From Apophysomyces variabilis (Eukaryota; Mucoromycota; Mucoromycetes; Mucorales; Mucoraceae): DNA of 64,000 nucleotides. Numbering within the stretch: position 1 is the first letter of the stretch; each line of letters opens with the position of its first letter. The stretch is from positions 3,488,160 through 3,552,159 of the forward strand of contig MZZL01000409.1 of NCBI GenBank assembly GCA_002749535.1, in the 5' to 3' direction. Under the pieces are notes generated by a model. That model did not search any database. It saw only the letters and a list, made by a program, of their open reading frames with translations, and was not told the DNA's origin. Position numbers and translations under genes: made by a program. Below, piece after piece: positions 35,105 through 47,289 of this stretch.

Positions 35105-35257
35105 TTGGCCAAGGAATCTATCAGGCGGGTCACTGGCTCATGGTAGTAGACGACAATGGCTTATGAAGTCTTGTTGTCGCCCTGAGTGAACGTAGTAGCT
35201 TTCGTGTAAGGCTATTGGGTTTACAATGAACTACTATCAGTAGCGCCGTGCCAAGTA
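35105..35257. repeat. 153-bp direct repeat, copy 2
   Basis: This is the second copy of the 34839-34991 unit, about 97% identical by hand comparison and offset by 266 bases. Both lie inside the inverted-repeat block, which points to a local duplication after or during the element's history. Confidence 0.9.
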
Positions 35258-35774
35258 GCCCTCAATGGTTGTTAACAGGTTTTGGTCTTTATGGTTGTAA
35301 ACAAGCTTTTGATAGTTGGCTCTTCTCATCGCCATCAACTTTACAATACAAGGCAATATGCAACGATGTTCAGCGGCTAGCGTCTGACAACGGTGGAAAT
35401 AAAGATAACGTATCATTGTTTGAACGTATTCATTGCACCTATTTCTATGGATGCACAGAGAGAACAGGAACATCATCACCATCATCATCATCATCATCAT
35501 AAAGAAAAGTGTTGTTTTTCATCATCAATTACGATTGCTTGTATACTACCATCACAACATTTTATAAAACACGCTATTCCAGTGAGTAGTGTGCATCAGA
35601 TTGCAAACACCAAGCCAAAAGGGACCCAGTGGAAATGGCTATGCGCCTATTTCTCTTTTTTTTTTTAATTCTGTTTACCCATCTGTTCCTTTCTTTCAAG
35701 ATGACTTATTTTCGAAATTGTCCCGTATTTGCGAAAGTGGCCCATTTTTACGGAAGCGACTTGTTTTCAATGGG

Positions 35775-35883
35775 AGTGGTCCATTTTCGGGAATGGTGAC
35801 CCAATCATATTCTTTACCTGGCTCGTTTTGGTTTTGTGTGGACCATATTTCACTAACCTGACCCAACCTAATTTCGTCGACTG
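35775..35883 (-). repeat. Right inverted repeat (109 bp)
   Basis: This is the reverse-complement partner of 32601-32709, ending ...CTAATTTCGTCGACTG on the plus strand. Just inside it (about 35700-35774) similar motifs recur (for example GTGGCCCATTTTTACGGAAG), so this arm has an internal sub-repeat pattern that the left arm lacks. Confidence 0.85.
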
Positions 35884-38023
<2,140 letters not shown>

Positions 38024-38408
38024 ACCATGTTTCCAAAAGAAAAAAAATAAAGAGAGCATGGCAAAATAAACAAAACAAAGTGGAGCGAGCATTATTTCTC
38101 TCTTTTGTCTCGAAAGGTACCGATCATCGCCGATCTCTTCTGCCGGTATAGTATCCGGACAACATCATAATGACACCAAAAAACAAGTCATCCCGTTGCT
38201 CTAAATGCGATTGTTTTTTTAAAAAAGGAAAAATCTGGAAAGTGTATTTACGTTAACGAAAAAGGATATACCTTTCCCTTACCTTTTTGTCTCTTAGAAA
38301 TTTATACACAAAAGAAAAGGAGAAAGAAAAAGGAATACTAAATGGGTAAAAGAAAAGAAAAAGAGGGATAAGAAAGAAACAATAAAAGGAAGAAACAGAA
38401 AAGGCAGT
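38024..38408. other. Convergent 3' region
   Basis: This stretch lies between the stops of the aminotransferase (+) and the cyclin (-). It is AT-rich with purine-rich runs (38300-38400). No gene was seen. Confidence 0.5.
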
Positions 38409-39763
38409 TCAGTAAGTTTGGCGTATACGTTTAGCGGTATGATCTGGATGGGTCGAATCTTCCATCACGCGTTTTGGAGTCTGGACAGGTGAGAATTCTG
38501 GAGTTAAAGGTGCAACGGCGTTCCAAGGTAGGACAGAACGGGGAATGGAAGGAGATGGACGATGGACAACGTGAGTGGACTGAGCAGTAAGATTCGGATG
38601 GGATGATAAAGGCGAGGATGCTGAAGGTGTTGGAGAGGGAAGACTGTTACTAGCATCACTGCTCGTAGCAGTAATAGGACGGGTCGTGCTGACGTTGGTA
38701 CCTTGAGCAATACTCGTGGGATAGCCGCTTGGAAGAGAAGCCGCCGCTGAGGTTTTCTGTCGTTGAATGTATCCATTGAGCAGGCCACACCATTTATCAT
38801 AGGATGGCTTGGATACATGAAGTCTGTAATCGATCATCTGGAGGAAAATCCGTTCAGCAGTATTGATTTCAGTTAGGCTCAAGCCTGCAATCTGCGCCCA
38901 GGCTTTGTTACGATAGGCCTTATCATGCAGATACTTCGAGGCTACGATAAGGGCGGCAAGGAACATTCTTCGACCGCAGCATATCAAATTGTCCTCAGGA
39001 CGTCCTGCTTTCAAGGGATACTGACTTCGTTCTCGCAATTTTTGAGTGACTAGTTGCTTGATACGAAAAATATAAAAAAGTGCAATTTGGAGCATCACGT
39101 AGGTTGTCTTTGACCGTTTCAAGATTTCACGAACAAAGCCCTGTGTGGAAACCACTTTGGCTTGTTGCTGTGGATGCCAGATCGAATTAAGAATCTCAAC
39201 GGATGTTTCTAAATACAATCATAAACAAAAAAAAAAAAAGGTTAGTTGATTCCACTTCTTGAAATGCAAACCATTTCGCACACCATACAACCAAATTCCG
39301 CAGTTGTGCGTTTCCTTGACAAACAAATAAACCAAAAACCACTATAAAAAAAAAGAAAAGAACAAGACACAGAGAGAGAGAGAGGAGAGAGAGAGAGAGA
39401 ACGCAAAAAACTCGTTTATCTGTTTGTCCGTTTTCACTGTATCACGCTCTGTTTCTCTTGTGGTCGATCAAAAACGAAAAGAAAAAAAAAAAAGAATAAT
39501 AATAATAAAGAAATTGGAAAAAGACCAGAAAACTTACCGACCAAGTTTTCAATCATGACGGTGCGTTCTTGGCATGATGCATCGATAAGCTGGCGTGATG
39601 GAGGAGGAGGAGGCAGCGGATCATATGTACAGTTGGATGATGAATTATAATGAACAGATTGAAATCGATACATTTCGCCACAGCCTAGTAGGGCAGGATT
39701 GACCCCACCGGACGACGGGTCTTCGAAAGGATTTGTGGGTGGTCGGACATCAGACGTAGTCAT
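38409..39763 (-). CDS. Pho85-type (PCL/CLG1-like) cyclin
   Basis: This is a cyclin of the family that activates the Pho85 kinase in yeasts, with roles in nutrient signalling and the cell cycle. Two exons (39763-39538 and 39208-38409) are joined in phase 1, giving 341 residues. The N-terminus is Pro-rich with a PPPPPP run. The cyclin box contains SVEILNSIWHP, GFVREILKRSKTTYVMLQIA, LFYIFRIKQ, CGRRMFLAALIVASKYLHDK, YRNKAWAQIAGLSLTEIN and RIFLQMIDYRLHVSKPSYDKW. The last 110 residues are Ser/Thr/Pro-rich and end in a basic KRIRQTY. The intron is long for this window (329 bases) and contains a GA microsatellite. The subgroup (PCL5, CLG1 or other) cannot be set by eye. Confidence 0.85.
39370..39401. 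repeat. GA microsatellite in the cyclin intron
   Basis: Two (AG)n runs are separated by a GG interruption, within the single intron of the cyclin gene. Confidence 0.9.
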
Positions 39764-40210
39764 GGATAAAGAAAATGAGGCGTGTTTTTTTTAGGAAGGC
39801 GTAATCTTCTTTATAAAGAAATCGTGTGCGTAATAGAAACGTGCGTTGAGACTTTTTAGAAAGTACTGGAAAATTTCATTGAAAGGATGTGTGTTGGAAT
39901 ATGTTGTTTTCTGGAAGAACAAACGCTGTTGGTTTTCTTTTCTTTTTTTTCTTTTTGGGCTTTGTTGTTTTGTAAAGGTAAGTTCGATGATATTGGGTTT
40001 CTTAGATAAAGATGATTATATCGTAAATAGTCATACAAAGAAGAGAAGATTGGGGGATCGCTCTTTCTTAAAAGGGGGAAAAAGGGGAAGTAAAGAAGAA
40101 AGACCTTTCTATTTATAAGGTTCGTTCAGTAGCCGCAGTCAAAATTTTGTCAGGTGCCCTTTTTTTTGTACGCCATCAAAAGATGAGAGGCGCAGCAAGT
40201 AGAAAGGCTT
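39764..40210. other. Intergenic region, no gene seen
   Basis: This stretch lies between the cyclin start and the EMC6 stop, both on the minus strand. It contains T-rich and purine-rich runs and short open frames only. Confidence 0.45.
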
Positions 40211-40540
40211 TTATTGGTACAAATGAACCAAGCCATACAGCAACGTATGGAACAAGATATAAGACAGCAACCCGTTGAGCGCCCCATCCACAACAACATC
40301 CCGCCAGCTATGCATGAAGTACTGTGAAGGTTGTCTACACTTGATAACCAACAAGAGTACGGACAACACTGTCCAACTCAGACCATAAAACAAAAAACCG
40401 GACCAGTTCGTCAGCCCGAGAATACCTGCCGCAGAACCCGCAATGGCAGCGAAACAAGATCGAATGAACTGTAGTTGCTTCGTGTTGTGTACGACATGAG
40501 CCTGGACAAATTTGTGTGCATCTTGGTTTGGTGGATTCAT
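40211..40540 (-). CDS. EMC6: ER membrane protein complex subunit 6 (EMC6)
   Basis: This is a small subunit of the EMC insertase, which places transmembrane helices into the ER membrane. It is a single exon of 109 residues, the normal length. The motifs are RSCFAAIAGSAAGILGLTNWSGFLFYGLSW, then a second hydrophobic segment (TVLSVLLLVIKC), the loop QPSQYFMHSWRDVVVDG and a third membrane segment ending LFHTLLYGLVHLYQ. The AGxAAGILGLTxxxGF and YGLVHxY patterns are characteristic. The start (MNPPNQDAHKF) is the only suitable ATG. Confidence 0.93.
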   Translation of the reverse strand: MNPPNQDAHKFVQAHVVHNTKQLQFIRSCFAAIAGSAAGILGLTNWSGFLFYGLSWTVLSVLLLVIKCRQPSQYFMHSWRDVVVDGALNGLLSYILFHTLLYGLVHLYQ

Positions 40541-42427
40541 CGCGTCCTGTGTTTGAGAAAAAGTATATGTATATATGGGTTTTTGGCGTATGTGGGTTAG
40601 GGCCTACTTGTTTGCCCGACGTTATTGCGTGTAGCTCTGAGGGTGGGGAATTTGTGTTAAGTGTTGGTGTGCGTGTGCGTGTGTGTGTCTGCCGGAGCGG
40701 GAAATTGGGACAAGCACCTGTCTGCGAAATTCCTCTAATTGGATCTCCGGCTGTGTGATGTGGCAAGGTCCACCAGAAAGTGTTTCAGAGACACAACAAG
40801 CTCCGCCAACTTTGATATGCGCAGCAATGATCCGTAATCGGGATTGTGCCCATAAACACGTTCATCAACCCTATATCAAGGACATGATATGACTAGCAAT
40901 CGTTTGCGCCTCAGTTTGTCAAAGAAAAGATCGTACTTATGTTACAAAACTTGAGCATTCATTACGTATCAAAGAGCAGATAAAAAAGACCAAGGAAAGA
41001 GTCTCTTGACGCAGTCAGTTGAGCATGTGGCGATGGTAAGCATCCGGATTATCTTGATCAATGTCCTTGTTTCACCTGCAATGCTCTGTTTTGGCTTGAA
41101 TAAGAAGGTCATATCTGTTCCTTTCCTCATTCTGGTGCTGGAACCTGATGTCCATGAGATGACACCACTTGATAAGGAAATAGATCAGAGATGATATCGG
41201 AAACGTTGGGTCCAGTTGCAGTTAGTGATGACTTTACTGTGTCCTGAGCTATCAAATGATTTCTTTAACAGTTAAAGCTTCACTCTATTTTTAATTCATG
41301 CGGGAAAGATATGTTTATCTTTCGAAATGAGGAACGGTAACTCAAAGTTACTGTGCCATCTGCAACTGGGAAAAAAAGTGTACCTACTGCTGAGATCATT
41401 GGGCTCATTCAGGCGCGAGCGCAGTGAATACTGTTTATTGAACAATTTTTTACGCTACTTTAAATAAATTTTGCGTCCATGCAAGGATGAAGTTTGCGCT
41501 AAAAGGGATATAAATATGGTCATTAGTAAACGGATTATGCGGGAAATATATTTTACTTACCTCAACTTGGTCCTTCCGTGGACACAAAATTCATTCGAGC
41601 AGCGTAAAAGAATGTTCATGGTTAGTAAATGGAGGGATAGCTTGACATCTTTTTTACTTACCCCCGAAGGGTAATCCTGCCCAAAGGTTGAGGCCGGCCC
41701 CGCACCTGTATCGGTGGGGGCGGCGAAACAGAGACAACGGCTTCCATGGATTGGCCGGTTAGAGTGTAACGCACTGCAGAGGACTTGAAGCGATGCAACA
41801 CCTGGAGAGGACTTGGAAGCAAAAGATAATGAATAACACTGTGCATAGGCAGACAACATTTCTTTTTCACTTACCGAGTGGAGTGCAGGGAGCTTACTCA
41901 CACAACCAAGGTGGTTCGGGACAGAGGTCATGCAGGCTAAAGGTTACAGAAGAGAGACATCAGTCATTCTGTACATATAGTCAATGCGAAGTACATACTG
42001 AGGATGTTTTTGGAGAACAGAGCCAAAGAATTGAAAAGGTGTTGTCTCTTCGCTTTTAACTAGTACGTGATTACTGTCTTATGGATGACAACAATTCAGA
42101 GATAAGACAACAATTTTCCCAAGAGTAAAAATGGACTCAGTCTGATAGAAGGTCTTGAACAGAATGAAACATCTGTAGAGGAAATAAACCCTCTTCGTTC
42201 GTTTCTGTACGTCATTGATACTATCATATCAGTTTCTGTCAGTTATGGTATTAGAAGCTGTCAGGGCAATGTACCCCAATTCCGATTCTGCTCAATTATA
42301 TTGCCTTATATTCCACTTTTATTTTCCCTGAATGTAGCTATGTTCTCCTTTTCTTCTATTATACCTTAAACTTTGTCTATTAGGCAATCACAAAAGATTG
42401 GATTGCCACGGAATGAACGCTTAGTAT
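40541..42427. other. Gene-poor region with one exon-like segment
   Basis: About 1.9 kb upstream of EMC6. The part next to EMC6 is GT-rich (TGTGTG near 40670-40690). The rest contains no recognisable gene except the segment at 41662-41801, listed separately. Short open frames are present but unconvincing. Confidence 0.4.
41662..41801 (-). other. Unexplained exon-like open segment
   Basis: On the minus strand, 140 bases lie between a CAG acceptor (ending at 41802) and a consensus GTAAGT donor (starting 41661). They are open in one frame for 46 codons (VLHRFKSSAVRYTLTGQSME and onward, with a PPPP run). The segment is clearly more GC-rich than its surroundings. I do not recognise the protein and could not trace neighbouring exons, so it may be a relic of a gene or chance. 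Confidence 0.25.
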
Positions 42428-42693
42428 CTTGTCATAGATAATGTACCCATCCATACACCAGTCAAGGTTAAGCAGTTGGTCGAAGAAAGAGGATACAAAT
42501 ATCTCTATCTTCTTCTTCTCTACTCTACCTTTCTTAACCCAATAAAAGAGTTTTGGGCCAAAGTGAAGGCTGAGGTAAGAAAGGAGCCCTTACGAGTGAC
42601 GATAACCTTCAAGCAGCGCGAAAAATAAAGCGCTCAGACTGTCAAGAATGGATCAGACACTCTGAGAGCATTTTCGTTAGATGCAAAAAATAG
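42428..42693 (+). pseudogene. Tc1/mariner-like DDE transposase fragment
   Basis: The 3' end of a Tc1-like transposase gene. The first frame reads LVIDNVPIHTPVKVKQLVEE, then RGYKYLYLL, FLNPIKEFWAKVKAEVRK and stops at 42626. The second frame resumes with DNLQAARKI, CQEWIRHSESIFVRC and a stop at 42691. IDN carries the second catalytic Asp and NPIKEFW the final Glu of the DDE triad. The N-terminal DNA-binding part and the first Asp were not found upstream. A frameshift near 42590-42605 and the missing 5' half make it a fossil. Confidence 0.8.
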
Positions 42694-44647
42694 AGAACCA
42701 CTTCTTTAAATAAACTCATCTTGCTGTGGTTTGAAATAAACTATCTCAGTAAATAGTGAACAAGGACACGACTGTATGCAAAGAAGGGTAGTCTGACCGC
42801 AAATATTTTCATCCAATCATGCAAAACCATTTTTTGGATTCCGCAAAAACTTGAATCCCAGTCCGCAAATAAAGAGTAGAAACACGCAGACAAATAGGAA
42901 ACACACAGTAAATCCAATACTAGTCTTTCTGCACTCGCTTCGCTCCTTCCGTTACAGCCGCGTGCGGCTGCAGTAAATGAATTTGTGGCCATTTTTAGCA
43001 TACGCTTACGTTAATATAAGATATTGCTAAAAATGAAGTCTTCGTTTTAATGCAAGATATTCAAGAGGTGTACCTAAGTGACTGATATGATATGGTGTTG
43101 GGAAATAAAGATGCACCATGTAAGATAAATGGTCTAAAACGCGAGAAACGATCTGCAGACATAAGAACGCAAATAAGCCAGTATCGCTTGTGGGCAACAA
43201 TTTCAGATAGGCAAAAAAAGAGCAGAATGAATGTTTGAAGCCTAAGTACCTGCCTCGTATAACATAGCTTATGGACCTTGATCTTACGTTGAAAAATTAC
43301 AGAGCGAATGACAAAGTTAGCATAGGAATGGTTACTTCTGTTGGCAATAGAATATGTAAGAAACAGAGATAAATTGACAGTGTTCACTAAAGGTTCATGT
43401 CTACAGGAACAAAGCAAGGTTCTCCATATAATGATCCTATCATTGAGCATTTTTATCGTATATAAAACGGATGGAGGTCAATTAGACAATATATTGAACT
43501 ACTCGCTGCACCTTGCAAAGCACTTGACCCTTCTCATTACTGCTGAAGTTTTTACACAATGCCTATTTAACTGTCCTTCGTAATATCTTCTACCCACTTA
43601 TTGCAGCTCAGCTCTCTTGACCCACATATCAAGATTGCACCCACCTACCAAATTGCTACTGACAACAACAGGACCCTTTGGCCTTCTTGGAAAGCGTCAG
43701 ACAATATCTCTAACAAATCTATTCCTCTATTTCATTGCTGGACGTACTCTTTTCTCGTAACTAAAGACTTCTATATACATCAACTAAAGAGTACGACGGT
43801 CGAACCAGCTTGCAAGAAACTGGTTGTGTAATACCGGCAAAACCTTTTTGCGCGCAAAAATTACTCGAAAATACAGTATACTTATAGAGAGATTATAGTT
43901 GCTGGGAATCATTGCCAACGGATACGGAAAGATGAGCCCCAACTTTTATCGCATGTGCAGACACAGGAGCATGCTAGAGCATTTGCTTGTCATTCGGGGA
44001 AGCTGCGCAACACACTTTAAGAACCTTAGCAAAAGGATATAATTCGGCCTGATTGAAAGGTTGTGATCCTCTCAAACAACTCGTTAGTCTTGTGCATAAC
44101 CAAGACTTTGCCTCAACCTAGTCATTATGATCACGCTAGTATATACGGACACAGAAATGGATGGGGTTTTTGGAAGCAAAGCAGAACGCGAGAGAGAGAG
44201 AGAGAGAGCATACCTTAGCAAAGTTTATGCCTGGCATTCAGTCATTGCCGGTCACGGCTTTACAAAGATTAATTCATTCTCAATGGATCTAGAAAAAGTG
44301 TCTATCAAAGTTATCTTTTTAAACGTTTAGCGTATTCTTGAAGTGGGTAAATGCCATGCTGTAATGAAAGGAAACTTGTAGCGAGCGGTTGATGAAAGTA
44401 ATCCGTGTCGCAGATTAGAAAGTCGCTCGGGTACAAACACATTCCTAGCCGGACCACTGAAGATGGAGCCTGAAATCTCGGACATATTAGTGGGGTTACA
44501 TCGCAATAAGACAGGCAGCCCATGCCTTCTGGATTGATATTTTATTTTATTTTTTTAACGAAACTCTAATGCATATTCATGTCTAACTGAAAAAAAAAAC
44601 AAACCAAATAAAATAACCTAATAATACAAGAACGTGACCATGTCTCT
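42694..44647. other. Gene-poor region with a GA microsatellite
   Basis: About 2 kb between the transposase fossil and the cytochrome c heme lyase stop. A (GA)n run lies at 44190-44208. Short open frames (for example 43601-43831) have no recognisable motif. The sequence from 42749 (CAGTAAATAGTGAACAAGG) could be the end of another decayed element, but I found no partner copy. Confidence 0.35.
44190..44208. repeat. GA microsatellite
   Basis: A (GA)n run of 19 bases in a gene-poor region, with no relation to a neighbouring gene that I can see. Confidence 0.85.
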
Positions 44648-45524
44648 CTAGTTTGTTGAGGAGGTGTTAGGGAACCATTCACCGAATTTTTCTTTGGCAG
44701 CTTCCCTAATACGACAGAAGATGCTTTCACTATCATCCATAGCAGGACGAACATCTAGATGATACACTGGCACACCAGGTGTTTCTTCAGGAGCTTCATA
44801 ATAGTCAATCACGTAGCGTCTTTCTTTACCACATCGATTTACAAACCAATCGTGGCGATCGAATGGTCGAGGTGCACTAATAGAGAAAATGAACGTCCAT
44901 TAAGATCATTCTTTGTTCTTATTCCAAATGATAACTTGACTTACCCAAACAATGTGTACCACCTTGCTTTTGGAGAGATATCTTTTGGTCTCCCCTGGAA
45001 ACGAGCCAAATACGGATCCTCTTTACATTCACTACAGGTCGGGTCTTTTACGTTAACACACACGCTATCCTCTCTCTCTGTTTTGAGCTTGTCCTTTTTA
45101 TCATTTACCAGGAGAATTTGGATTCCCATTTTAAGACTTCCTGCCATGCCTCTTCGTTTAAGAAGTTGTGAATATCCACCATGGTTTCAATATGCTCTTC
45201 GGGCGTCTCCCAGCCTTTTCTTCGAAGGGCATTGTAAAACTGTTGAGGACTTGGGTATTCCCATTTAGCGTTAGACTCCTTTGATTTTGGGATAGAAGAT
45301 ATGACTCTTTCGGTTGGTAAATCCATTGTCTGATCTTCTTGACGCTGATCAGTCAATTTGGGCATCATATTCAGTTTGTTTATTTCATCGTCTCCTTTAT
45401 GCATGGGGCAGGTTGGCGGAGGATTCTGGGGTTCACGCACAGGACATTCTGCTTTTGGCTGTGGTTTGTCTGATTCGGGTGTTGTTGTGGGTTGATGCAT
45501 AGGGCAGCCTGACGGTGGATTCAT
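44648..45524 (-). CDS. CYC3: Holocytochrome c synthase (cytochrome c heme lyase)
   Basis: This mitochondrial intermembrane-space enzyme attaches haem to the CXXCH motif of cytochrome c (or c1). The start at 45524 ([12 protein letters not shown]) is followed by three Cys-Pro motifs (CPMH, CPVR, CPMH) typical of the haem-regulatory N-terminus. Next come the core segments [59 protein letters not shown] and KARWYTLFG. After further introns come [30 protein letters not shown] and [11 protein letters not shown]. The conserved HDW and the R/Y-rich substrate region are intact. Three exons, phase-consistent. An upstream in-frame ATG lies before a T-rich tract that does not look coding. Whether it serves cytochrome c, c1 or both is not decidable. 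Confidence 0.92.
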
Positions 45525-46314
45525 GGTGGATACAGAAGAGCTGAAAAAAAAAATGCAAGGGGTAAAAAAAAAAAGCGGGTTCGTTTTTCGCACCCCGTTA
45601 CCGAGACACCTATAGCACAGCGGGCTTTGAAAAACCTGAAGCGTGGCTTTTTTGACACTCGTTTGCAATTCGTTCTTTCTGATACAACAGTATCATGATG
45701 GAAATAAGGTTCGTATCAACTTAAACATGTCTTCACTCGTCTTAATGTGAAAGAAAAAACATAGTTTTATAGGCAATGGAATGGAAATTTGGTTAAAGAA
45801 TTAGATTCCTTTTTTTTATTGTTAGGAGGTCGAATGATAGACAATAGTGGTAGATAACAATAGTAATAATAATAATAAGATCACTTGCTAGCGACTAAAA
45901 CAAAAGGCGAGATAAAGTGAAAGGAACAAATCCATTCTGCCTTTGACTTCTGCCGCTAATCCTTTCATTGAAGAACCAACATAATGATATGTCAACACAA
46001 ATAAGGAACTTCAAAGGTTAAACGCAGATAAGGGGATAGAAGCAAAAGTTTATGAAAGCAAAGTTAAAGGGAAAAGGGAACACAACTAGATTGAGATATT
46101 ATGCATAATGCGTGTAAGAAAAGAAAAATATGTCTGAGAAAGAGAAGGAGAAAATAAGAGACTATGTGTGGCTAGAGTGAAGTATATCTGCGTATATTGT
46201 TTGCGTGTGAGAGAAAGAGAAAGAGAGAGAGTGCGTGTGTGTTTGTGTGTTTGTGTTGTCCACGCGACGCGGTTTGTTTTGTCCATTGCCAACGTTAGTT
46301 TGTGAATTTTGGCA
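45525..46314. other. Intergenic region with GA/GT microsatellite
   Basis: This stretch lies upstream of the heme lyase start. Around 46205-46255 there are mixed GAGAGA and GTGTGT runs. No gene or RNA was recognised. Confidence 0.45.
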
Positions 46315-47289
46315 TTATTTTGGCAAGAAATGACGGAAGAAGGACCGACGCTTTTGCTGTTGTCGTGCTGGTTGTATAGGTTCCGAACCCCTTCGTACTT
46401 CGCTCACCATGACGGGTTTGGTTGTGGATGGCAATGAAATCCGATGTTGTGTTTTATCAGGTAACGGACTTGACGGAGCATCGGTGGAAGGCGTGGCGGC
46501 AGAATATTGCAATGGTTTTGGTGGGAAATTAGTCAAAGTGCCAGAAATGGGCATAGGCGGCACTTCCTCCTCTTTTTTAAATAGTTTTTGTCTCAAAAAC
46601 GCAGAGGATTTACGCAAAAGACTTTTCGCTTCTGGTCGAGATTGCATCATTAGCGAGGAAGAAGGTGACATGGAGCAAGTGGGAGAAGTTGGGGATGTTG
46701 GAGAACGCGGCTGCTGTTCCGCTGTTGAATCCTTAGTGGATACAGGAGGTAATGGTTTGCGGACGATTTCTTGCTGCAGTTGCTTTTGATCTTCTTCTTC
46801 CGCATCATCGATGTTGATCACTTGTTCTGAATGATTATCCTGGATAAATGAAGCTTCTTTGCCAGGTTTGTCTCCCCCTTCTTCTCGTTCTTCCCGCTGT
46901 TCTCGTTCTTCCTCCTCTTTTAGTTCAGGTTCTTCAGGAGCTTCAGCAAAACTTTCTCGTGTATCTTGCAGAGAAGGATTAGCATGCTCATCCTCATCAT
47001 CATCATCTTCTTCATCGTCGTCGGTAGTGGAAGGAGGAGCGGTGTGATCCTGGATGGGTTTAGGTAGATTCTATCAGTTTCTTCGGTGAGCTCGATGACT
47101 CAAAAAGGACAAATATCAACAAATATTTACCTCTTCTGGCAAATCTTTCAAGACTTCCTCTCGGATCATGGATCTCTTCGAGTCAAACTGCTTAATAAGA
47201 TCGTCTGAAAACGATCCGACAGTATCCAAATGGGGAGGAGACCAAAGCTGGAAGTCAAACGAAGGTAATTCGGAGCGTGTTTGGGTCAT
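46315..47289 (-). CDS. Hypothetical intrinsically disordered acidic protein
   Basis: I do not recognise this protein. Two exons are joined across an intron near 47130-47072 and give about 300 residues. The first exon (MTQTRSELPSFDFQLWSPPH and on to EEVLKDLPEE) looks ordered and could form helices. The remainder is low complexity: an acidic run (TTDDDEEDDDDEDEH), an E/R-rich stretch, Ser/Pro-rich blocks with SPTSPTSPT (possible proline-directed phosphorylation sites), a QQEIVRKPLPP motif resembling an SH3 ligand, and a basic C-terminus (QQQKRRSFFRHFLPK). No domain, signal peptide or membrane segment is visible. The consistent bias across both exons and clean splice sites support a real gene. 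Confidence 0.6.

Larger units (their letters stand above)
32601..35883. mobile_element. Putative transposable element bounded by inverted repeats
   Basis: This is a 3283-base block whose ends are inverted copies of one 109-base sequence. A second inverted segment of about 40 bases lies just inside; on the left the two are adjacent, on the right they are separated by about 314 bases, so one arm has lost or gained sequence. Between them lie a decayed gene on the minus strand and a 153-base direct repeat. The terminal sequence starts with CAG, as in several cut-and-paste element groups. No convincing target-site duplication flanks the block (left ...TTCTTG, right TATCGG...), and no transposase was recognised inside. 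It could be a degenerate non-autonomous element, or two related short elements inserted in opposite directions. Confidence 0.5.

Noticed and set aside
32601..35883. A complete cut-and-paste transposon with target-site duplication
   Set aside because: The flanks do not show a shared short duplication and no transposase lies inside; kept only as a putative element.
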